Shown here piece by piece: positions 7,051-10,494 of a stretch of 10,494 nucleotides of DNA. Origin of the DNA: JAJPXC01 sp964562375 (GTDB lineage Bacteria; Bacteroidota; Bacteroidia; Bacteroidales; Muribaculaceae); the NCBI GenBank assembly GCA_964562375.1, contig CAZLSW010000094.1, forward strand, positions 1-10,494. The letters run 5' to 3'. Both the position numbers and the translations under genes were made by a program. Position 1 is the first letter of the stretch. Each line of letters begins with the position of its first letter. Below the pieces are notes generated by a model that was given only the letters and a program-made list of their open reading frames with translations, was not told where the DNA came from and did not search any database.

Positions 7051-8916
7051 ATGATGAAACACTTCATTTCACTTGCTCTTGCCTCGGCTGTGGCTTTCAG
7101 CGCTATGGCAGCCAAAACAGGCAAGCCCAAAATCGACCGTATCGACCCGCCTTACTGGTGGACCGGCATGGCCAACGACACTCTCCAACTGATGGTGATG
7201 GGCCCCGACATACGCGACGCCGAGCTGTCGGTCGACTACCCCGGTGTACAAGTTGCCGAGGTAGCACGACTCGATTCCCCCAATTACCTATGGGTGTACC
7301 TCGTTGTGGGCGACGAAGCACAGCCGGGAACCGTTGACCTGAGATTCGCCAACGGCAAAAAAGTGACCACGGTCCCCTACTCCCTCAAGGCTCGTCAAGG
7401 CAACGACGCCATCAAGCCATTCGACGCCTCCGATGTCCTCTACCTGATCATGCCCGACCGATTCGCCGACGGTGATCAATCCAACAACAGCGGCCAGAAA
7501 GAGTTGAAAGAACCCTACACAGTCGACCGCAATGATCCCAATGCTCGCCACGGAGGCGACATCAAGGGTATGCTCGACCACTTGGACTATATCGACTCCT
7601 TGGGCGTGACCGCCGTGTGGGTTAACCCAGTGCTCACCAACGACATGCCGCATGGCGCTTACCACGGTTATGCCACTACCGATTATTACAACATCGACCC
7701 ACGATTCGGCTCCAACAAGGAGTGGGAAGAATTCGTGAAAGCTTGTCACGACCGCGGAATCAAGGTAGTGATGGACATGATCTTTAACCACTGCGGCAGC
7801 TCCCATCCATGGTTCATCGACCGTCCTTCCAACGACTGGTTCAACTTCCCCGACGGATACGTGCAGACAAGCTATCGCCTCTCGACAGTCTACGACCCCT
7901 ACGCGTCCGATTACGACAAGGACTTGACCGTCAAAGGATGGTTCGTCGAATCGATGCCCGACCTTAACCAAAACAATCGCCACCTGATGGATTACCTCAT
8001 CCAAAACTCTATCTTCTGGATCGAGGACTCTAAGATCGACGGCATACGCATGGACACCCACCCCTACGCCTACATGGAGCCGATGGCCCGCTGGATCAAA
8101 TCGGTGCAGAAAGAATACCCGGGGTACAACATCGTGGGCGAGTGCTGGTACGACAACGAAGGCTCAGAGGCTTTCTGGCAAAGTGGCTCGAAAGTGAATC
8201 CCGACGACTCGGCTTTGCCAACGGTGATGGACTTTTGGTTCGCCGCCGGGGGCAACAAATACTGGAGCGCGCAAACCGATCCCTGGGGTGGCTTGAACAA
8301 AATATACGACCACCTGGCGCTCGACTATCTCTTCCCCGACCCGCAAAAGATACTCGTATTCCTCGACAACCACGACACCGACCGACTGCTGCTCGAGGAG
8401 CCTGACGACCTGGGCTGGTGGAAACAAGCAATGACCTTCCTGCTCACATCACGCGGCATCCCACAAGTGTATTACGGCACCGAGCTCCTGATGAACGGCA
8501 CCAAGAAAGTGAGCGACGGTTACATCCGCCTTGATATGCCCGGAGGATTCCCCGGCGACACCGAAAACGTCTTCACCCGTGAAGGTCGCACCGACAAGCA
8601 AAACGAAGCATTCGACTTCATGTCACGTATCCTCAAGTGGCGCAAAGGCCCGGCTAACGACGTCATAGCCAACGGCTCATTGAAGCACTTCATGCCCACC
8701 AACGGCATCTACTCCTACATGCGCAAGCTCGGCGACAAAGAGGTGATGGTAATGATGAACGGCAACGACACCGAGGTAACAACACCCATGAAGCAAACCC
8801 TCGAAGTGCTCCCCATCGGCTCACAGTGGACCGACCTCATTACCGGCCAACCCTTCTCCGTGCCCGAGGAAATGACCTTCGGCCCGCGCCAAACGCTCAT
8901 CCTCTACAACTTCTAA
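7051..8916 (+). CDS. Periplasmic GH13 alpha-amylase family enzyme (neopullulanase/cyclomaltodextrinase type, SusA-like)
   Basis: Expected to hydrolyse alpha-1,4 (possibly alpha-1,6) bonds in maltodextrins, cyclodextrins or pullulan. The 621-residue protein has a signal peptide at 1-20 (cleavage near AMA-AK, no lipobox cysteine), pointing to the periplasm. A beta-sandwich N-domain like those of cyclomaltodextrinases spans about 27-115. The GH13 barrel shows region I DMIFNH (242-247), the fifth region MPDLN (302-306) typical of the neopullulanase subgroup, region II GIRMDTH with nucleophile D335, region III IVGECW with acid/base E364, and region IV FLDNHDTDR with D442. A C-terminal beta domain follows from about 540. 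The gene is last in the three-gene unit, and its 3' flank carries the hairpin array and a terminator. SusA-like is by family resemblance; no SusC/SusD genes are in the window. Confidence 0.93.
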   Translation: MMKHFISLALASAVAFSAMAAKTGKPKIDRIDPPYWWTGMANDTLQLMVMGPDIRDAELSVDYPGVQVAEVARLDSPNYLWVYLVVGDEAQPGTVDLRFANGKKVTTVPYSLKARQGNDAIKPFDASDVLYLIMPDRFADGDQSNNSGQKELKEPYTVDRNDPNARHGGDIKGMLDHLDYIDSLGVTAVWVNPVLTNDMPHGAYHGYATTDYYNIDPRFGSNKEWEEFVKACHDRGIKVVMDMIFNHCGSSHPWFIDRPSNDWFNFPDGYVQTSYRLSTVYDPYASDYDKDLTVKGWFVESMPDLNQNNRHLMDYLIQNSIFWIEDSKIDGIRMDTHPYAYMEPMARWIKSVQKEYPGYNIVGECWYDNEGSEAFWQSGSKVNPDDSALPTVMDFWFAAGGNKYWSAQTDPWGGLNKIYDHLALDYLFPDPQKILVFLDNHDTDRLLLEEPDDLGWWKQAMTFLLTSRGIPQVYYGTELLMNGTKKVSDGYIRLDMPGGFPGDTENVFTREGRTDKQNEAFDFMSRILKWRKGPANDVIANGSLKHFMPTNGIYSYMRKLGDKEVMVMMNGNDTEVTTPMKQTLEVLPIGSQWTDLITGQPFSVPEEMTFGPRQTLILYNF

Positions 8917-8927
8917 CGCGCCATCGT

Positions 8928-9148
8928 CCCCCGCGGTTCGCCGCGGGGGTGGAAAGCAAGCCACGGTGCCCCGCGGTTCGCCGCGGGGGTGGAAAGCAAG
9001 CCACGGTGCCCCGCGGTTCGCCGCGGGGTTACCTCCCCCTTCCCTCCTCTCTCCTTTCCCCTTCACTCTGCCCCATGGCGGTCGCGTGCCCCGCGGTTCA
9101 CTGCGGGGATGGAAAGCAAGCCACGGTACCCCGCGGTTCGCCGTGGGG
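8928..9148 (+). repeat. Array of five GC-rich TTCG-loop hairpins on a 40-bp register
   Basis: Five 20-bp palindromes (CCCCGCGG, TTCG loop, CCGCGGGG) start at 8929, 8969, 9009, 9089 and 9129, all multiples of 40 bp apart. Copies 1 and 2 are identical 40-bp units. Each contains a second weak hairpin, GTGG and CCAC around AAAGCAAG. Copy 1 has a 9-bp stem (8928-8936 with 8941-8949). Copies 4 and 5 carry changes in the right arm (CTGCGGGG and CCGTGGGG) that become G-U pairs in a + strand transcript. Copies 3 and 5 are half units, each followed by TTWCCTCC. Between copies 3 and 4 lies a pyrimidine-rich 61-base stretch. This resembles REP-type extragenic palindromes; it is not CRISPR, as there are no unique spacers. 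Confidence 0.85.
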
Positions 9149-9165
9149 TTTCCTCCATTACACCC

Positions 9166-9210
9166 AAATTGATTGCCCAAATATGCAAATATTCGGGCAA
9201 TCAATTTTTT
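9166..9210 (+). terminator. Intrinsic terminator of the peptidase-glycosidase-amylase unit
   Basis: A perfect 13-bp stem, AAATTGATTGCCC (9166-9178) with GGGCAATCAATTT (9195-9207), encloses an inner 5-bp stem AATAT/ATATT capped by a GCAA tetraloop, with one A-C mismatch between the stems. Six T residues follow at 9205-9210. The orientation fits termination of transcripts coming from the amylase gene on the + strand. No A-run flanks the left arm, so it is not symmetrical. Confidence 0.88.
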
Positions 9211-9283
9211 GGCAACAATTTAACTTAATTGTTTGTTATTAGATAAAACGCGAAAGAAGTTTAACTAATTTATACTTACCGTT
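9211..9283 (+). promoter_or_regulatory. A+T-rich leader of the DUF308 gene, presumed promoter region
   Basis: After the terminator the sequence changes to an A+T-rich 73-base leader, as expected for a gene with its own promoter. A TTTG at 9232-9235 could serve as a -33 box. I find no good TAnnTTTG -7 box at suitable spacing; TATACTTA at 9271-9278 matches only in part. No Shine-Dalgarno is evident before the ATG. A promoter is likely by position only. Confidence 0.3.
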
Positions 9284-9847
9284 ATGAAAGCCTTACAAAT
9301 GAATTACTGGGGACAGTCAAAATACTGGTGGCTCGTCCTTATCGTAGGTATCCTTATGGTGATCGGGGGATTCGCTTACTGGTTCTGGCCTGCTGCCGGA
9401 TATGCAATCGCATCCCAGATCTTTGGCTGGCTGCTGATCCTCGGTGGAATCGTGCAGCTCTGCGTTTCGGCTGGCGCCAATCGCCCGCGCGGTTGGGGCT
9501 GGTGGCTCGCCGGAGGCGTGATTGACATGTTCATCGGATTCTTGCTTGTGCGCAGTGTCATCCTCTCCGAAATCGTATTCCCTTATTTCCTCGCGTTCAT
9601 CTTCCTGTTCTGGGGGTTTGAAGCCCTTGTTGGTTCAGTTAGCTCACGCGAACGCCGCTACTGGTGGCTCTATCTTATCAATGGCATCCTCTTGATCTTG
9701 ATCGGTTTCTTCTTCCTTGAGGCCGGCTGGACTCAGGACATGTACATGGTATCTTTCCTCACCGCCCTGGCATTCATCTACTGGGGATTCTCAATCGCAA
9801 TGGGTAGCTACGACATGCGACCCGTTGGCCCCGGCGACGGCGAATAA
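9284..9847 (+). CDS. DUF308/HdeD-like six-helix inner-membrane protein
   Basis: A 187-residue integral membrane protein. Six hydrophobic segments lie at about 15-35, 40-61, 71-92, 94-117, 126-147 and 151-174, separated by short polar loops (GANRPRG at 64-70, SSRERR at 120-125). Repeated aromatic and glycine patterns such as YWWL(V/Y)LI(V/N)GIL at 14-24 and 126-136 show an internal duplication, typical of DUF308/HdeD proteins. HdeD in Escherichia coli is linked to acid resistance; a stress role here is only an analogy. The start at 9284 follows the terminator and A+T-rich leader. Methionine 6 is an alternative start that would still keep all helices. The C-terminus ends in a short polar tail. 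The stop codon merges into the octamer array downstream. It appears to be a single-gene transcription unit. Confidence 0.85.
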   Translation: MKALQMNYWGQSKYWWLVLIVGILMVIGGFAYWFWPAAGYAIASQIFGWLLILGGIVQLCVSAGANRPRGWGWWLAGGVIDMFIGFLLVRSVILSEIVFPYFLAFIFLFWGFEALVGSVSSRERRYWWLYLINGILLILIGFFFLEAGWTQDMYMVSFLTALAFIYWGFSIAMGSYDMRPVGPGDGE

Positions 9848-9946
9848 CCCCCGTTATCCCGTTATACCGTTATACCGTTATACCGTTATACCGTTATCCC
9901 GTAATACCGTTATACCGTTATCCCGTTATCCCGATAACCCGATAAC
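9844..9946. repeat. Octamer tandem array (twelve 8-bp units) after the DUF308 gene
   Basis: Twelve units of CCGTTATM or close variants run from 9851 to 9946. Most read CCGTTATA or CCGTTATC, one reads CCGTAATA, and the last two are CCGATAAC. The right-hand units place GATAAC opposite GTTATC, giving a palindrome at 9925-9938. At the left edge, ATAAC (9844-9848) and GTTAT (9853-9857) form a second small hairpin that includes the DUF308 stop TAA (9845-9847). The open frame through this array is an artefact of the repeat. Confidence 0.85.
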
Positions 9947-9960
9947 CCCAATAGCTAATC

Positions 9961-10002
9961 AACTAGAAACTAGAAACCAGAAACTAGAAACCAGAAACTA
10001 GT
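9961..10002. repeat. Second aactaga heptamer array (six 7-bp units)
   Basis: Six 7-bp units occur in the order aactaga, aactaga, aaccaga, aactaga, aaccaga, aactagt. Number of units and total length (42 bp) match the array before obg, and 18 bases from 9960 are identical to those from 1831. Here the array is not next to a start codon; it lies 137 bp before the small ORF and 14 bp after the octamer array. Confidence 0.85.
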
Positions 10003-10022
10003 AAATTCACCCCCATACAATC

Positions 10023-10059
10023 AGCGTCGCCCGCGTCCACCAGTGACACAGGCGACGCT
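10023..10059. repeat. 9-bp inverted repeat upstream of the small ORF
   Basis: AGCGTCGCC (10023-10031) is perfectly complementary to GGCGACGCT (10051-10059) across a 19-base loop. A T-run (10065-10069) follows six bases after the right arm. It could be a weak terminator for the DUF308 transcript on the + strand or a regulatory stem. The long loop and the gap before the T-run make a standard intrinsic terminator doubtful. Confidence 0.45.
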
Positions 10060-10077
10060 AAAGCTTTTTAAGATTGG

Positions 10078-10096
10078 TGTGCCGCAATTTGGCACA
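10078..10096. promoter_or_regulatory. Operator-like palindrome overlapping the promoter region
   Basis: TGTGCC (10078-10083) and GGCACA (10091-10096) form a perfect 6-bp dyad with a 7-base spacer, a size suited to a dimeric regulator. It lies just upstream of the candidate -7 box of the small ORF and covers the region where a -33 box would be. The binding role is an inference. Confidence 0.35.
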
Positions 10097-10114
10097 GGGG
10101 CGCCTTTACCTTTG
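10088..10114 (+). promoter_or_regulatory. Candidate promoter of the 87-residue ORF
   Basis: TACCTTTG at 10107-10114 is an exact match to the Bacteroidetes -7 consensus TAnnTTTG. A TTTG at 10088-10091 could be the -33 element, but it sits a few bases closer than usual. Transcription would begin near 10120, leaving a leader of about 20 bases. Alternatively, TGGCAC at 10090-10095 resembles a sigma-54 -24 element, although the -12 GC is poorly placed. Confidence 0.45.
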
Positions 10115-10139
10115 TGCTGTAATCCCAAAAAAATCAATC

Positions 10140-10403
10140 ATGGAAAAGCCCATTATCCTCTCCGAGCGCGTGATCAACACCCTCAAAAGCCTCGCCCCAC
10201 AGCAACGCAAAGCCATCGCCTGGGCACTCATGGACGACATCGTCCTGGGCGAAGGCACCGGTAACCTCTCCCCCATGAACGCCATGCTCTACGCCATGAT
10301 CGCCCACTACGTGCGCCAGGACTCATCACGTCTTAGCAACCCATCCGAGCGCCCCTCCACCACCCCTTTTGACCGCTCTCAACGCCTCGCCGTGGCCTTT
10401 TGA
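10140..10403 (+). CDS. Small protein of unknown function (87 residues)
   Basis: I do not recognise a named family. The protein starts MEKPIILSERVINTLKSL and looks alpha-helical through about residue 60, with LSERVINTLKSLAPQQRKAIAWALMDDIVLG (7-37) followed by LSPMNAMLYAMIAHYVRQD (43-61). The rest is a polar, Ser/Pro/Arg-rich tail ending RSQRLAVAF. No signal peptide, membrane helix or catalytic motif is visible. The helical pattern suggests a small soluble, perhaps DNA- or protein-binding, module, but this is speculation. ATG 10140 is chosen because it lies just downstream of a good -7 box; a TTG at 10074 would extend the frame back through the promoter and operator-like palindrome. An A-run at 10127-10133 may help translation initiation. 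Codon use matches the neighbours, so the ORF appears real. Confidence 0.65.
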   Translation: MEKPIILSERVINTLKSLAPQQRKAIAWALMDDIVLGEGTGNLSPMNAMLYAMIAHYVRQDSSRLSNPSERPSTTPFDRSQRLAVAF

Positions 10404-10494
10404 AACCACCCCGCCACATTTTATAGCCGATTCGTCAATTTTCGGCGTATGGGTCAAATTGCAGGATAAATTGACATAGGTTCGCGTCAATGGG
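10404..10494. other. Right-edge non-coding stretch with repeated GTCAA motifs
   Basis: No ORF is supported here. GTCAATTT (10434-10441) and AAATTGAC (10468-10475) form an 8-bp inverted repeat. Two further direct GTCAA copies lie at 10453 and 10486. A small 5-bp stem, GCCGA (10426-10430) with TCGGC (10442-10446), overlaps the first. The stretch could be a promoter or operator region, or the boundary of whatever follows, but the window ends before this can be judged. Confidence 0.3.

Noticed and set aside
7288..8061. Minus-strand open frame of 257 codons opposite the GH13 gene
   Set aside because: It lies wholly within a well-supported amylase gene and reads as low-complexity Val/His-rich sequence without domain features.
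8928..9148. CRISPR array
   Set aside because: The whole 40-bp unit repeats with no unique spacers, the repeats are long palindromes, and no cas gene is nearby.
8826..9242. Open frames running through the hairpin array (repeating PRGSPRGWKASHG-like peptides)
   Set aside because: The peptides are translations of the 40-bp repeat, overlap the GH13 end in another frame or lie between the gene and its terminator, and run into the terminator.
9717..10001. Open frame through the octamer and heptamer arrays after the DUF308 gene
   Set aside because: It begins inside the DUF308 gene in another frame and its second half simply encodes the tandem repeats.
10090..10105. Sigma-54 promoter for the small ORF
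   Set aside because: TGGCAC fits the -24 element, but the -12 element reads CGCCT with GC one base off position, so the TAnnTTTG box is the better explanation.
10074..10139. TTG start extending the small ORF to 109 residues
   Set aside because: The extension would cover the exact -7 box and the operator-like dyad and adds a Cys-containing segment with no family support.

Overview
The window looks like a Bacteroidales chromosome, most likely a gut family such as Muribaculaceae. The evidence is moderate-to-high G+C, weak or absent Shine-Dalgarno sequences, a Bacteroidetes-type -7 box (TAnnTTTG) before the last gene, an Obg with a SKSD G4 motif and acidic tail, and exported glycan enzymes that include a lipoprotein with an acidic residue pair after its cysteine. 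The family assignment is an inference from sequence style, not a database match. All seven convincing genes lie on the + strand. I see no tRNA, rRNA, CRISPR array, insertion sequence or recognisable defence system.

Region 1 (about 59-1837) holds two sugar-nucleotide genes: a CMP-nonulosonate (sialic/legionaminic-type) synthetase and a CBS-domain/nucleotidyltransferase fusion with PtmE architecture. Together they suggest the edge of a nonulosonic acid pathway whose other genes would lie to the left. Region 2 (1880-3043) is the ribosome-assembly GTPase Obg. Region 3 (3112-8916) is a tight three-gene unit for exported proteins: a papain-fold C1B peptidase with a signal peptide, a large six-hairpin glycosidase-like lipoprotein with a C-terminal CBM6/35-like module, and a periplasmic GH13 neopullulanase-type alpha-amylase. 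The junctions are an ATGA overlap and a 4-bp gap. The glycosidase and amylase probably act in sequence on alpha-glucans, while the peptidase's link to them is unexplained.

Region 4 (8917-9283) is non-coding. It contains five copies of a GC-rich TTCG-loop hairpin on a 40-bp register, followed by a strong intrinsic terminator. Region 5 (9284-9847) encodes a six-helix DUF308/HdeD-like membrane protein. Region 6 (9848-10139) is non-coding, with an octamer array, a heptamer array, two inverted repeats and a promoter candidate. Region 7 (10140-10403) is an 87-residue protein I do not recognise. The last 91 bases carry repeated GTCAA motifs.

The most distinctive feature is the density of short repeats placed at gene ends. 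Three separate 7-bp-period arrays sit in gene junctions, an 8-bp array follows the DUF308 gene, and the 40-bp hairpin units follow the amylase gene. Several of these overlap the upstream stop codon. These repeats, rather than a novel protein system, are the best candidates for something undescribed here.
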